From NCBI GenBank assembly GCA_016185815.1, contig JACPMT010000043.1:1-23829 (forward strand): a stretch of 23,829 bases of DNA, given 5' to 3'. Position numbers and translations under genes: made by a program. Below the pieces are notes generated by a model. The model was not told the origin of the DNA. It made no database searches and saw only the letters and a program-made list of their open reading frames with translations. The stretch is from Candidatus Woesearchaeota archaeon (GTDB lineage: Archaea > Nanobdellota > Nanobdellia > Woesearchaeales > GW2011-AR4). Shown piece by piece: positions 1 through 8,335 of this stretch (position 1 is the first letter of the stretch; each line of letters begins with the position of its first letter).

Positions 1-3
1 AAA

Positions 4-303
4 ATGGTAAAAATTGCTGTTGTTGGAAGCAACGAGTTTGTTGTAGGGTTCCAGCTGGCAGGCATAAAGGATACAATTGAATTGAACGACAATTATTTCA
101 GCCAGCTTAAAAATTTTAAGACTAAAAAAGAAATTGGGATAGTTGTTGTTGATGAGAAAGTTATGGGAAATCTTGAGCCGCATCAGAGATTTGAAATAGA
201 AGCATCTGTTGAGCCGGTTTTCATTCCAGTATCAACAACTGCAGAGCAGGACAGCCTAAAAAAACTCATAAAAAAATCCATTGGAGTTGACTTGTGGAAA
301 TGA
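4..303 (+). CDS. atpF: A-type ATP synthase subunit F
   Basis: Small central-stalk subunit of the archaeal A1Ao ATP synthase, which couples rotation in the A3B3 head to ion flow through the membrane. The 99-aa product has the family opening ([19 protein letters not shown]) followed by the acidic/IVVVDEKV core strand, and its length is normal for subunit F. The ATG is only 3 nt from the window edge, so any upstream promoter or preceding subunit genes (normally H, I, K, E, C) are not visible. Its TGA stop overlaps the ATG of atpA in an ATGA arrangement, indicating translational coupling. Identification rests on sequence pattern plus the F-A-B-D order. Confidence 0.93.
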   Translation: MVKIAVVGSNEFVVGFQLAGIKDTIELNDNYFSQLKNFKTKKEIGIVVVDEKVMGNLEPHQRFEIEASVEPVFIPVSTTAEQDSLKKLIKKSIGVDLWK

Positions 304-3300
304 CAGATAAAGGCGTTTTATACAGGATTGCAGGACCTGTTGTTGTAGCCAAAGGCATAAAGCCTAGGATGTACGATGTCTGCAGGGTTGGAAATGAAAA
401 ATTAATGGGGGAAGTAATACAGATTGAAGGGGATAAAACAATAATCCAGGTTTACGAGGACACTTCCGGGATAAAACCGGGCGAGCCTGTTGTAGACACA
501 GGAGAGCCGTTAAAAGTTGAGCTGGGGCCCGGAATGCTTGGCAGCATTTACGACGGCATTCAAAGACCGTTGCCTGTGCTGATAAAGCAGATGGGGGATT
601 TCATTAAGAGGGGAGTTGATGCGCCCGGGCTTGACCAAGCAAAAAAATGGGATTTCAAAGCGTCAGTTAAAAATGGCGACAATGTTGCTGGAGGACAGGT
701 TATTGGTGAAGTTGAGGAAAATCCCGGCATTATCCATAAAATTATGGTGCCTCCGAACCAAAACGGAAAAATTGCCGAGATAAAGCCAGGCAAATTTAAT
801 GTTAATGATGTCATCGGCAAGCTTGACAACGGGTTTGAGCTGAGGATGAAGCAGAACTGGCCGGTAAGAATTGCAAGGCCTGTTTCCTCAAAATTGAAGC
901 CAGAAGCGCCCCTGATAACAGGACAGAGGATTTTTGACGCTTTGTTTCCATTGGCAAAAGGGGGAGTTGCTGCAATCCCCGGGCCTTTTGGCGCCGGGAA
1001 ATGCATCACTGGAGATACATTAATTTTTGTAAATGACGAATTAATGGAAATAAAAAACTTGTACGATATGTGCAATAAGGATAAAACAAATAAAGTAATT
1101 GAGTTAGATAAAAATGAGAAATTAATTAAACTCAATCAAGCATTAAAGGTTTATACATTTGACAAAAATAAGATTAAAGAAGGTGTTGCAACACATATAT
1201 ATAGAGGCAAATCAAACCAATTAATTGAAATAAAGACAAGATCTGGCAGAAAAGTAAAAGTAACGCCAATTCACAAATTGTTTAAAGTTGGTGAAAATTT
1301 GAATATCGTTGAGACTGAGGCAAAAGATTTAAATGAAGGAGACTTCATAATATCTCCAAGAAAAGCCGAATTTGAAGCAAAATATCAGAATTTTTCACTG
1401 AACTTTGATTGTAGGGTTTGTGACGAGGATATTCTTAAGAATGTCCCAAAACTTATAGACTTATACTGCAAAAAAAATAAAATAACTAAAAAGTCGCTTG
1501 CCAGTTTGATTGGAGTTACTTATTGTACACTAATCAATTTTTACCTTAATAGAAATCATCCGAAACTTAATTTTATCAGAACTTTGTACACTCTGATTAA
1601 CAAGGACATAAGAATAAATAAAGTTAAAGTAGAAAGGGATTCTTTAATTGTTAGTGTTCCGGAAATCTTTTCAGAAGAGTTTTCAGAGTTACTCGGCTAT
1701 TTAATGTCTGATGGCATGGTAAAAGGTTCAGCTTCTGTCCATTTTTTTAATCAAAAAAAACAATTGCGTGATAGGGTGACACACTTAATAGAGAAATTGT
1801 TTGGATTGAAAACCAGAGAGTATTATGCCAGAACAGTAGAGGCAGTTGCAGCAAATAGCAAGGCTCTTGTTAAGATTTTGGACAGTCTTGGCTATCCGCT
1901 AAATAAAAAATCAAGAAATATAAAAGTGCCTTCGATACTATTAAAATCTCCTGAGTCTGTTATCAGCAGTTTCTTAATAGCATACATAAGCTGCGACGGG
2001 CATATAGGCAAAAAGGAAATTGAGGTAACGACAGCAAGCAAAGAAATGCAGTCAGGCATCCAAAGAATAATTGACGAGAGTACATATTACAGATTATTTA
2101 TATCGCCGAGAGAAGCAATTAAACTTGCACCTTATTACAACAGGGAGTCTTATTATAATAATAATGACATTGTTCCAATAACATCAGGGTTACTAAGAAA
2201 AATTTTAGATGGCAGAAAACCTTACGAACTTGAAAAAGAAGGAATTTCAACAACTACATATTATTCAAACAGCAAGCAAACTGTGCAGACTTTCAGCAGA
2301 GTTATTAATTTGTTAAATATTGACTACCAAAAAAAAAAAAAAAATGCGCTTGAAGATGTATTCTGCGATGAGATTGTGAGCATTAACATTTTAGAAGGAG
2401 GAAAAGATGTATATGACATCACTGTTCCAATAACCCATAATTTTGTTGGTGGAAACTTCCCAATGATCCTTCATAACACAGTAAGCCAGCAGCAACTGGC
2501 AAAATGGTCTGATGCAGATATTATTGTTTATGTAGGCTGCGGAGAGAGAGGAAATGAAATGACAGAGGTGCTGACAGAATTTCCAGAACTTACAGATCCG
2601 AGGAGTGGAAAACCATTAATGAACAGAACTGTGCTGATTGCAAACACAAGCAATATGCCTGTTGCAGCGCGAGAGGCAAGCGTTTACACAGGAGTCACAA
2701 TTGCAGAATATTTCAGGGACATGGGATATTCTGTTGCTTTAATGGCTGACTCGACTTCAAGATGGGCAGAAGCCATGAGGGAGATTTCCTCAAGGCTGGA
2801 AGAGATGCCTGGCGAAGAGGGCTACCCTGCTTATTTGTCAACAAGACTGGCGCAGTTTTATGAAAGATCCGGCAGAGTGATAACGCTTGGAACAAAAAAG
2901 GAAGGCAGCGTCAGCATTATCGGGGCTGTAAGCCCCCCGGGGGGAGATTTTTCAGAGCCTGTAACACAAAGCACTTTGAGGGTTACAAAAGTATTCTGGG
3001 CTTTGGATGCAAAGTTGGCTCAGAGAAGGCATTTTCCTTCAATAAACTGGCTGACATCATATTCATTATACTTGAATGCACTAAATCCATGGTATGCAAA
3101 AAATGTTGCAACAGACTGGCATAGCTTAGTTGCAGAGATGATGTCAATTCTGCAGGAAGAAGAGAAGTTGCTTGAGATTGTGCAATTAGTCGGCTCTGAC
3201 GCTTTGCCAGAAAGGCAACAATTGACTTTGCAAGTTGCTCGCTTAATAAGAGAGGTTTTACTGCAGCAGAATGCATTCCATGAAATTGACACATTTTGCG

Positions 3301-3503
3301 AATTGAAGAAGACTTACCTAATCATGAAGTCTATACTCCATTTTTCAAGGCTTGCGAATACCGCGCTTGATAATGGCATGAGAACGCAGCAAATACTTGC
3401 TACAAAAGCAAAAGACAGGCTAAGCGAAGTTAAGTTTGTAAAAGAGTATGAAAGATTATTGAACGAAATCACAAGCCAGATGGAGAAGGAGCTGAGGGTT
3501 TGA
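300..3503 (+). CDS. atpA: A-type ATP synthase catalytic subunit A, intein-containing precursor
   Basis: Catalytic, nucleotide-binding subunit of the A1 head. The reading frame encodes about 1067 aa, of which 492 are an in-frame intein (1002-2477), leaving a mature protein of about 575 aa, normal for the family. The N-terminal extein ends in the P-loop GPFGAGK; the C-terminal extein restarts with [10 protein letters not shown], followed by [24 protein letters not shown] and [12 protein letters not shown], all hallmark catalytic-subunit motifs. A GTG at 294 could add two residues, but the ATG at 300 overlaps the atpF stop (ATGA) and has a GGAG about 13 nt upstream, so I prefer it. Without protein splicing the Walker A motif is interrupted, so ATP synthase function depends on intein removal. 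Confidence 0.95.
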   Translation: MTDKGVLYRIAGPVVVAKGIKPRMYDVCRVGNEKLMGEVIQIEGDKTIIQVYEDTSGIKPGEPVVDTGEPLKVELGPGMLGSIYDGIQRPLPVLIKQMGDFIKRGVDAPGLDQAKKWDFKASVKNGDNVAGGQVIGEVEENPGIIHKIMVPPNQNGKIAEIKPGKFNVNDVIGKLDNGFELRMKQNWPVRIARPVSSKLKPEAPLITGQRIFDALFPLAKGGVAAIPGPFGAGKCITGDTLIFVNDELMEIKNLYDMCNKDKTNKVIELDKNEKLIKLNQALKVYTFDKNKIKEGVATHIYRGKSNQLIEIKTRSGRKVKVTPIHKLFKVGENLNIVETEAKDLNEGDFIISPRKAEFEAKYQNFSLNFDCRVCDEDILKNVPKLIDLYCKKNKITKKSLASLIGVTYCTLINFYLNRNHPKLNFIRTLYTLINKDIRINKVKVERDSLIVSVPEIFSEEFSELLGYLMSDGMVKGSASVHFFNQKKQLRDRVTHLIEKLFGLKTREYYARTVEAVAANSKALVKILDSLGYPLNKKSRNIKVPSILLKSPESVISSFLIAYISCDGHIGKKEIEVTTASKEMQSGIQRIIDESTYYRLFISPREAIKLAPYYNRESYYNNNDIVPITSGLLRKILDGRKPYELEKEGISTTTYYSNSKQTVQTFSRVINLLNIDYQKKKKNALEDVFCDEIVSINILEGGKDVYDITVPITHNFVGGNFPMILHNTVSQQQLAKWSDADIIVYVGCGERGNEMTEVLTEFPELTDPRSGKPLMNRTVLIANTSNMPVAAREASVYTGVTIAEYFRDMGYSVALMADSTSRWAEAMREISSRLEEMPGEEGYPAYLSTRLAQFYERSGRVITLGTKKEGSVSIIGAVSPPGGDFSEPVTQSTLRVTKVFWALDAKLAQRRHFPSINWLTSYSLYLNALNPWYAKNVATDWHSLVAEMMSILQEEEKLLEIVQLVGSDALPERQQLTLQVARLIREVLLQQNAFHEIDTFCELKKTYLIMKSILHFSRLANTALDNGMRTQQILATKAKDRLSEVKFVKEYERLLNEITSQMEKELRV
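1002..2477 (+). mobile_element. LAGLIDADG-type intein in the AtpA P-loop
   Basis: In-frame insertion of 492 residues between the Lys and Thr of the Walker A motif (GAGK/T). It begins with Cys1 (CITGDTLIF, splicing block A), has a block B TxxH (T88-P-I-H91), two LAGLIDADG-like motifs (LLGYLMSDG with D237, and AYISCDGH with D332), an HTH-like stretch ([19 protein letters not shown]) between block B and the first motif, block F ([15 protein letters not shown]) and the terminal His491-Asn492 dipeptide followed by Thr+1. All splicing residues and both endonuclease aspartates are present, so splicing and homing are both plausible. This P-loop site is known for archaeal A-ATPase inteins (for example Thermoplasma and Pyrococcus); the yeast VMA1 intein sits at a different position, nearer GERGNE. 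Confidence 0.95.
2329..2344 (+). repeat. A16 homopolymer inside the intein
   Basis: Sixteen consecutive A residues encode most of the lysine run in [13 protein letters not shown] near the C-terminal splicing domain. The frame is intact as written. A one-base slip would frameshift the intein and everything downstream in AtpA, so this tract is a weak point both biologically and for sequencing accuracy. Confidence 0.95.
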
Positions 3504-3566
3504 AAAATTGATGCTTAGAGAAATAAATAATAAAATTCATTAAAAAATTAAAACAAAAAACACGAG

Positions 3567-3604
3567 AGCGTCCTCTTTCAGCATAGCGATTGAGGAGACC
3601 CGCT
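3567..3604 (+). other. Imperfect hairpin in the atpA-atpB spacer
   Basis: The 120-nt spacer between atpA and atpB is non-coding and much longer than the other spacers of this cluster. It holds AGCG (3567-3570) and TCCTC (3571-3575), which can pair with CGCT (3601-3604) and GAGGA (3592-3596), leaving a four-base GACC bulge on the 3' side. It is preceded by an A/T-rich stretch (about 3523-3556) and followed by A/T-rich sequence up to the atpB ATG, which lacks a Shine-Dalgarno. It could be a leader, processing or attenuation element, or chance. Function unknown. Confidence 0.35.
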
Positions 3605-3623
3605 TGTAATATAATAATTAAAA

Positions 3624-4991
3624 ATGAAAGAATACAAAACAATAACAAGAGTTGCTGGGCCCTTGATTTTTGTGGAAAAGACAGAGCCGATTGGGTACGC
3701 AGACATTGTAAGGATTGCCCTGCCAAATGGCGAAGTTAAAAGCGGGCAGGTGCTTGATACAAGCGACGACATTGTTGTTGTGCAGGTTTTTGAAGGCACT
3801 GCAGGAATAGACATTGACAGCAGGGTTAAGTTCCTGGGAGACACTTTGAAGTTGAATGTTTCAAAGGACATGCTTGGCAGGGTTTTAAGCGGCTCAGGCA
3901 AGCCTATCGACAATGGCCCTGAAGTAATCCCTGAAAAAAGGCTGGACATTATAGGTGCGGCAATCAACCCTTTCGCAAGAGCTTCGCCCCATGATTTCAT
4001 ACAAAGCGGAGTGTCAACAATAGACGCAATGAACACCCTTGTCAGGGGGCAGAAACTGCCATTGTTTTCCGGAAGCGGATTGCCGCATAATGAAATTGCA
4101 CTGCAGATTGCTAGGCAAGCAAAAGTCATAGGCAAGCAGGAAAATTTTGTTGTGATATTTGCAGCAATGGGCATCACAAACGAGGAAGCGCAATACTTCA
4201 TCAATGATTTTGAGCAGACAGGCGCTCTTCAAAGGAGCATCGTTTTCCTCAACCTTGCAAATGACCCTGCTGTTGAACGGCTTGTCACCCCAAGAATGGC
4301 TTTAACTGCTGCCGAGTATTTTGCATACGAGCATGAGTCACATGTCCTTGTTATCCTGACTGACATGACTAATTATTGCGAGTCATTAAGGGAGATTGGA
4401 GCTGCCAGGGAAGAAATTCCCGGTAGAAGGGGATATCCAGGGTATATGTACACAGACTTGGCAACGATATATGAAAGGGCTGGTGTTATCGAAGGAAAGA
4501 AAGGAAGCATCACGCAAATTCCGATTTTAACAATGGTGGGGGATGACATAACACATCCAATTCCTGACTTGACCGGCTACATAACAGAAGGGCAGATTGT
4601 ATTGTCAAGGGAATTGCACAGAAAAGGAGTGTATCCAAGCATTGACGTTTTGCCTTCCCTTTCAAGGCTGATGAACCTTGGCGTAGGGCCTACAAGAACA
4701 AGAGAGGACCATAAGCAGGTTTCTGACCAGCTTTATGCCGCTTATGCTGAAGGCAGGGACTTAAGAGGACTTGTTGCAATTGTGGGGGAAGAAGCCTTGA
4801 GCGAGCGCGATAAAAAATTTCTGAAGTTTGCAGCCGAGTTCGAAGACAAGTTTGTGAGGCAGAAAAGAACAGAAGACAGGAGCATTTCCGAGACGCTTGA
4901 CTTGGGGTGGAGACTATTGGGCTTGTTGCCAGAGCATGAATTGACTAGGATAAGCCCTGAGTTGAGGAAGAAGTATTACAAGGGAGAATAA
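3624..4991 (+). CDS. atpB: A-type ATP synthase regulatory subunit B
   Basis: Non-catalytic B subunit that alternates with AtpA in the A3B3 hexamer. The 455-aa product has the family N-terminus ([14 protein letters not shown]), the degenerate P-loop region [17 protein letters not shown] (no GKT, as expected for B subunits), [35 protein letters not shown] and the typical C-terminus ending RKKYYKGE. Length is normal. The ATG follows an A/T-rich stretch with no Shine-Dalgarno, and no TATA box lies at -26, so it is probably translated from a leadered transcript that may include the upstream hairpin. Only 5 nt separate it from atpD. Confidence 0.96.
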   Translation: MKEYKTITRVAGPLIFVEKTEPIGYADIVRIALPNGEVKSGQVLDTSDDIVVVQVFEGTAGIDIDSRVKFLGDTLKLNVSKDMLGRVLSGSGKPIDNGPEVIPEKRLDIIGAAINPFARASPHDFIQSGVSTIDAMNTLVRGQKLPLFSGSGLPHNEIALQIARQAKVIGKQENFVVIFAAMGITNEEAQYFINDFEQTGALQRSIVFLNLANDPAVERLVTPRMALTAAEYFAYEHESHVLVILTDMTNYCESLREIGAAREEIPGRRGYPGYMYTDLATIYERAGVIEGKKGSITQIPILTMVGDDITHPIPDLTGYITEGQIVLSRELHRKGVYPSIDVLPSLSRLMNLGVGPTRTREDHKQVSDQLYAAYAEGRDLRGLVAIVGEEALSERDKKFLKFAAEFEDKFVRQKRTEDRSISETLDLGWRLLGLLPEHELTRISPELRKKYYKGE

Positions 4992-4996
4992 GGGCT

Positions 4997-5614
4997 ATGG
5001 CACAAGACATCAAGCCGACAAGAAGCGAATTGTTAAAATTAAAGAAGCAAATCAGGCTGGCTAAATCCGGCTACAGCCTGCTTAAGAAAAAAAGGGACGG
5101 CTTGATTCTTGAGTTTTTTGAGATTTTGAAGAAGGCAAAGACATTGAGAGAGGAATTAGTCAATGAATATAAGATTGCGCTTGAAAAAATCAACATTGCA
5201 AGGACTTTGGAAGGCGACCTGAAGGTAAAGTCAATAGCAATGGCAATCAAGGACATTCCCGATGTCAAGCTCACAACAAAAAACATCATGGGGGTCAAAG
5301 TCCCAAAAATAGAAAGCGGCGAGATAAAAAAGGCATTTCTGGAAAGGGGATACGGCATTTATAACTCATCTTCAATTGATGAAGCAGCCGCTGCCTATGA
5401 AAGGGTCGTTGAAAAAATAATATTGGCTGCGGAAGTTGAAACCTCAATTAGGAAACTGCTCAATGAGATTGAAAAGACAAAAAGAAGGGTTAACGCGCTT
5501 GAGTTTGTTGTAATACCCAGCTTGGACAGGATAAGGGCGTTCATACAGCTCAGGCTGGAGGAAATTGAAAGGGAAAACATTTTCAGGATGAAGAGGATAA
5601 AGGCAAAAGCTTGA
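4997..5614 (+). CDS. atpD: A-type ATP synthase subunit D (central rotor stalk)
   Basis: Coiled-coil rotor shaft subunit. The 205-aa protein begins with the family signature KPTRSELLKLKKQIRLAKSG, has a long lysine/glutamate-rich N-terminal helix, a central region and a C-terminal helix (ALEFVVIPSLDRIRAFIQLR-type) typical for V/A-type subunit D. It follows atpB by 5 nt, completing the F-A-B-D order common in archaeal ATPase operons. No oddities seen. Confidence 0.95.
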   Translation: MAQDIKPTRSELLKLKKQIRLAKSGYSLLKKKRDGLILEFFEILKKAKTLREELVNEYKIALEKINIARTLEGDLKVKSIAMAIKDIPDVKLTTKNIMGVKVPKIESGEIKKAFLERGYGIYNSSSIDEAAAAYERVVEKIILAAEVETSIRKLLNEIEKTKRRVNALEFVVIPSLDRIRAFIQLRLEEIERENIFRMKRIKAKA

Positions 5615-5630
5615 AATGCCATTCTAAATC

Positions 5631-5750
5631 ATGAATAAAAACACAAAAATAAAAATTCTCAGGAAGCTGCCGACTGCTTTTCATATAATAAATTTTGCTT
5701 TAGTTGTTGCATTCATAATCTACCTTTATTTCTGGATTAAGGGGCATTAA
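5631..5750 (+). CDS. 39-aa single-span membrane microprotein after atpD
   Basis: Short frame starting 16 nt after the atpD stop: MNKNTKIKILRKLPTAF, then a hydrophobic segment (roughly residues 19-36, IINFALVVAFIIYLYFW) and a short basic end (IKGH). The basic N-terminus followed by one hydrophobic span predicts a one-pass membrane peptide with the N-terminus inside. No Shine-Dalgarno stands out; expression is presumably by readthrough from the ATPase genes. I recognise no family. It could be a small accessory of the ATP synthase, by position only, or a chance frame; the clean charge/hydrophobic pattern favours a real gene. Confidence 0.5.
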   Translation: MNKNTKIKILRKLPTAFHIINFALVVAFIIYLYFWIKGH

Positions 5751-5767
5751 ACAAATTAAATCAAAAA

Positions 5768-5776
5768 ACTTAAAAA
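5768..5776 (+). promoter_or_regulatory. TATA-like promoter of pgk
   Basis: ACTTAAAAA is centred at about 5772, 26 bp upstream of the pgk ATG, with an A-rich upstream flank that could serve as BRE. The spacing predicts a leaderless mRNA beginning at the start codon. Confidence 0.6.
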
Positions 5777-5797
5777 CAATACACAATCACTTATCCT

Positions 5798-6967
5798 ATG
5801 CAGAAATTTTTTACTTTAAGTGACTTGAATGTTAAAAGAAAGAGAGTTCTTGTGAGGGTTGGTATGGATATGCCTATTGACAAGGAAGGGAATATAACAA
5901 ATGACAAAAGAATTATTGAGGGATTACCAACAATAAAATATCTGCTAGGGCATGATGCAAAGCAGGTAATAATCCTGAATCATATGGGCAGGCCAAAAAA
6001 CAAGACTGATAGTAACTTAAATCACGATAAACTTGCAAAAAAACTTTCGCAGTATTTAGGCGTAAAAGTCGCTAAGATTGATGATTGTATCGATGTCAAA
6101 TTACCCAATGAGAAAACTCTTCTTCTTGAAAATGTGAGATTCCATCCAGAAGAGACTGAAAACAATGAGGAATTTGCAAAAAAACTTGCCGATTTGGGTG
6201 ATATTTTTGTAAATGATGCTTTTTCTGTTAGTCATAGAGAGCAAGCTTCTATTACCGGAATCCCAAAATTTTTACAGAGCTGCGCTGGATTATTGCTTGA
6301 GAAGGAATTAAGGGTAATGGGAAAAGCCATGGAAAATCCCGACAAGCCATTTGTCGCAATTCTAGGCGGAGTAAAAATCTCAGACAAGATAAAAGTTATT
6401 GAAAACTTATTGGCAAAGGTTGACAAAATGCTTATTGGAGGAGCGATGATTTTCACCTTTTTCAAAGCCCAAGGCAAGGATATAGGAACTTCAAAGGTAG
6501 AAAATGATTGCATTGATTTAGCAAAAAAATTACTAAAAAACAAGAAAATTATGCTGCCAGTTGATGTTGTTGTTGCAGACAAATTTGATGCAAATGCAAA
6601 CTCAAAAGTTGCAGATATTGATGGCATTGAAGACGGCTGGATTGGGCTTGACATCGGCCCTGAAACAATAAAAAGCTACAAGGAAATTTTAAAGAATGCA
6701 AAGACAATCGTATGGAACGGGCCCATGGGCGTTTTTGAGTTTGACAAGTTTGCAAACGGAACAAGGGAGATTGCCAAGTTTTTATCAGCTTTAAAAGCTG
6801 TGACTATTATCGGCGGCGGCGATTCTGCGGCTGCTGTCGAGAAATTTGGCTATGCTGATAAATTGACACATGTAAGCACTGGTGGAGGCGCTTCATTGGA
6901 GTTTTTTGAGGGGAAGAAGCTGCCGGGCATTGCCGCTTTGGAAGAGAGCTATAAGAGGTTTAGATAA
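5798..6967 (+). CDS. pgk: Phosphoglycerate kinase
   Basis: Interconverts 1,3-bisphosphoglycerate/ADP and 3-phosphoglycerate/ATP in lower glycolysis or gluconeogenesis. The 389-aa protein has NHMGRPKN, LLLENVRFHPEE, NDAFSVSHREQAS, the hinge-region LGGVKISDKI, nucleotide-site IVWNGPMGVFEF and GGGDSAAAVEKFG, then STGGGASLEFFEG. It resembles the bacterial-type arrangement more than the Pyrococcus enzyme. The N-terminal signature, normally RxDxNxP, reads RVGMDMP, so the usual Asp is Gly and the Asn is Asp. The start is set by a TATA box at -26. Its stop overlaps by 8 nt the end of the convergent coiled-coil gene. Confidence 0.95.
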   Translation: MQKFFTLSDLNVKRKRVLVRVGMDMPIDKEGNITNDKRIIEGLPTIKYLLGHDAKQVIILNHMGRPKNKTDSNLNHDKLAKKLSQYLGVKVAKIDDCIDVKLPNEKTLLLENVRFHPEETENNEEFAKKLADLGDIFVNDAFSVSHREQASITGIPKFLQSCAGLLLEKELRVMGKAMENPDKPFVAILGGVKISDKIKVIENLLAKVDKMLIGGAMIFTFFKAQGKDIGTSKVENDCIDLAKKLLKNKKIMLPVDVVVADKFDANANSKVADIDGIEDGWIGLDIGPETIKSYKEILKNAKTIVWNGPMGVFEFDKFANGTREIAKFLSALKAVTIIGGGDSAAAVEKFGYADKLTHVSTGGGASLEFFEGKKLPGIAALEESYKRFR

Positions 6968-8231
6968 CAACCATTACCTCCTCATCAAAGATATCATTAA
7001 CGGAATTCTCGACATCGTTTTTCAAATTTGCTATTGAATTTTCTATTTTAACAGCCTCATTTTTCAATCTGTTTACTTCCTCGCTGTTTTTCTCAATCCT
7101 TAAATTAATGTCTTCAAGCTGCTTGTTGAAATTCCTGAATTTTTCTGGTACTCCAGATAGCTTGATTTTATTGTCTATCTCTTCCGTTTCTGCTTTGAAT
7201 GAGAAATATTTTTTCAAAAACTGCTGAATAAACTCCTTGTCCAGTTTTTTAATCTCCTCAATTGATTTTTCCTTTTTCCTGTCATCAACCTGCAGCTTGT
7301 TTTCCTGCAGCATTTTTTCCAGATTTTTCAATATTTCCAAAATAACAAGATTCTTGTCATCCGCAAGGGTTTCAACAGGATGCTTCAGGTAGTCCAGCAC
7401 AATTTCCTCGTGCTCAAATGCAATGTGCGAATATTTCCTCAAAGCCCTTTCCAAAACAGAGAATGACTGCAAAATCTGGTCTTCGTCATTGTAAAAATTA
7501 ATTGATTTGCTTTTTTTCTCCTCGTTAAGCTTCAAGAAATTATTGTGCTGCTCGCTTTTGCTGAATCTTTCTATCTCAGCCATTACCGAGTCTTTTTCCC
7601 CGCTGGCAAGCTTTAAGTCAGCTTCGGCATTTTTTAGGTCAATACCCATGTTTATTTTCTGTTTTGTTTTTGCTTTCAAGTTTTGTACCTTCTCCCTTGC
7701 CTTGTTGACAGCGACAGCATTGCTGTCGTTCAGCACGGACTTCAGCTCTTTAAACAGGTTGTCAAAATTCTTCAGGTTCTGCGCAATCCTGTTTGTCTCG
7801 TTGGCAAAGAACTCCTGGAGTATTGTATAACTCCTGAAAGTGCCTTTATTGAGGTCGTTAATCAGCTCCTCAAACTGCCTGCAAAAATCCGTCAGATAAA
7901 AATAGTCCTTGTTGTTGATTTCCATGTGCCCGAGAAATGAATTTACAGCCCTTATGTACGCTTTCCTGTTGCCTTCCATGTACTGCTTTGCCTTGAACGG
8001 GATGTTTTGGTTCTGCAGCTTTGCATTTTCCAGTGTTTCAACATTAATCCTTGCCCTTTGGATTTCCTCATTAACCTTCATGAGCACTTCTTCTGTCTGC
8101 TGCCTCACTCCATCCATCAATGGCTTTGATTTTTCATTAAGCCATTCTTCCATGCTTTGCAGGCTAATCTCCCTTGCTTTCTTTGGTTCCTGCTCCTCAT
8201 TCTGGAAGATTTTTTTTAAAAACTCGAGCAT
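6960..8231 (-). CDS. Long coiled-coil protein of unknown function
   Basis: About 423 aa from the preferred ATG (8231), or 432 aa from an upstream ATG (8258). Almost entirely charged heptad-like sequence rich in Lys, Glu, Asn and Leu, with no membrane span, no cysteine cluster and no catalytic motif that I can recognise; it ends with an acidic/hydrophobic tail (DIFDEEVMVVI). I expect a soluble, mostly helical, SMC-stalk-like or cytoskeletal-type protein. The TATA box at 8270-8278 would put transcription start near 8248, downstream of the first ATG, which is why I choose the second; no Shine-Dalgarno is visible. Convergent with pgk (8-nt overlap) and divergent from hppA. Confidence 0.8.
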   Translation of the reverse strand: MLEFLKKIFQNEEQEPKKAREISLQSMEEWLNEKSKPLMDGVRQQTEEVLMKVNEEIQRARINVETLENAKLQNQNIPFKAKQYMEGNRKAYIRAVNSFLGHMEINNKDYFYLTDFCRQFEELINDLNKGTFRSYTILQEFFANETNRIAQNLKNFDNLFKELKSVLNDSNAVAVNKAREKVQNLKAKTKQKINMGIDLKNAEADLKLASGEKDSVMAEIERFSKSEQHNNFLKLNEEKKSKSINFYNDEDQILQSFSVLERALRKYSHIAFEHEEIVLDYLKHPVETLADDKNLVILEILKNLEKMLQENKLQVDDRKKEKSIEEIKKLDKEFIQQFLKKYFSFKAETEEIDNKIKLSGVPEKFRNFNKQLEDINLRIEKNSEEVNRLKNEAVKIENSIANLKNDVENSVNDIFDEEVMVVI

Positions 8232-8269
8232 TTTATTGTTGCTAGAAGCTTTGTGCATATAATTTTTAC

Positions 8270-8278
8270 TATTTTATA
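8270..8278 (-). promoter_or_regulatory. TATA box for the coiled-coil gene
   Basis: On the minus strand CCTATAAAATA forms a good TATA box. Predicted start is about 26 nt further, near 8248, between the two candidate ATGs of the coiled-coil gene. Confidence 0.55.
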
Positions 8279-8305
8279 GGGCTAAAAACAAGCTTTTCAA
8301 AAACC

Positions 8306-8313
8306 TTTATAAA
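8306..8313 (+). promoter_or_regulatory. TATA box of hppA (leaderless)
   Basis: TTTATAAA is centred at 8309.5, 26 bp before the hppA ATG at 8336, preceded by AAAACC that fits a BRE. Predicted leaderless transcript. It shares a 77-bp divergent spacer with the coiled-coil gene promoter. Confidence 0.7.
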
Positions 8314-8335
8314 TCACCATGTTTTCCTGCCCTGA

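Noticed and set aside
560..1135. Minus-strand open frame of 191 codons across the atpA/intein junction
   Set aside because: It is antisense to the well-supported atpA frame, has no promoter at the right distance, and its composition is that of a shadow frame.
3561..3606. C/D-box or tRNA-like RNA in the atpA-atpB spacer
   Set aside because: No convincing C (RUGAUGA) and D (CUGA) box pair and no cloverleaf; only an imperfect hairpin remains.
7507..8262. Plus-strand open frames opposite the coiled-coil gene
   Set aside because: Phe/Leu/Ser-rich reverse-complement shadows of Lys/Glu codons; no promoter.
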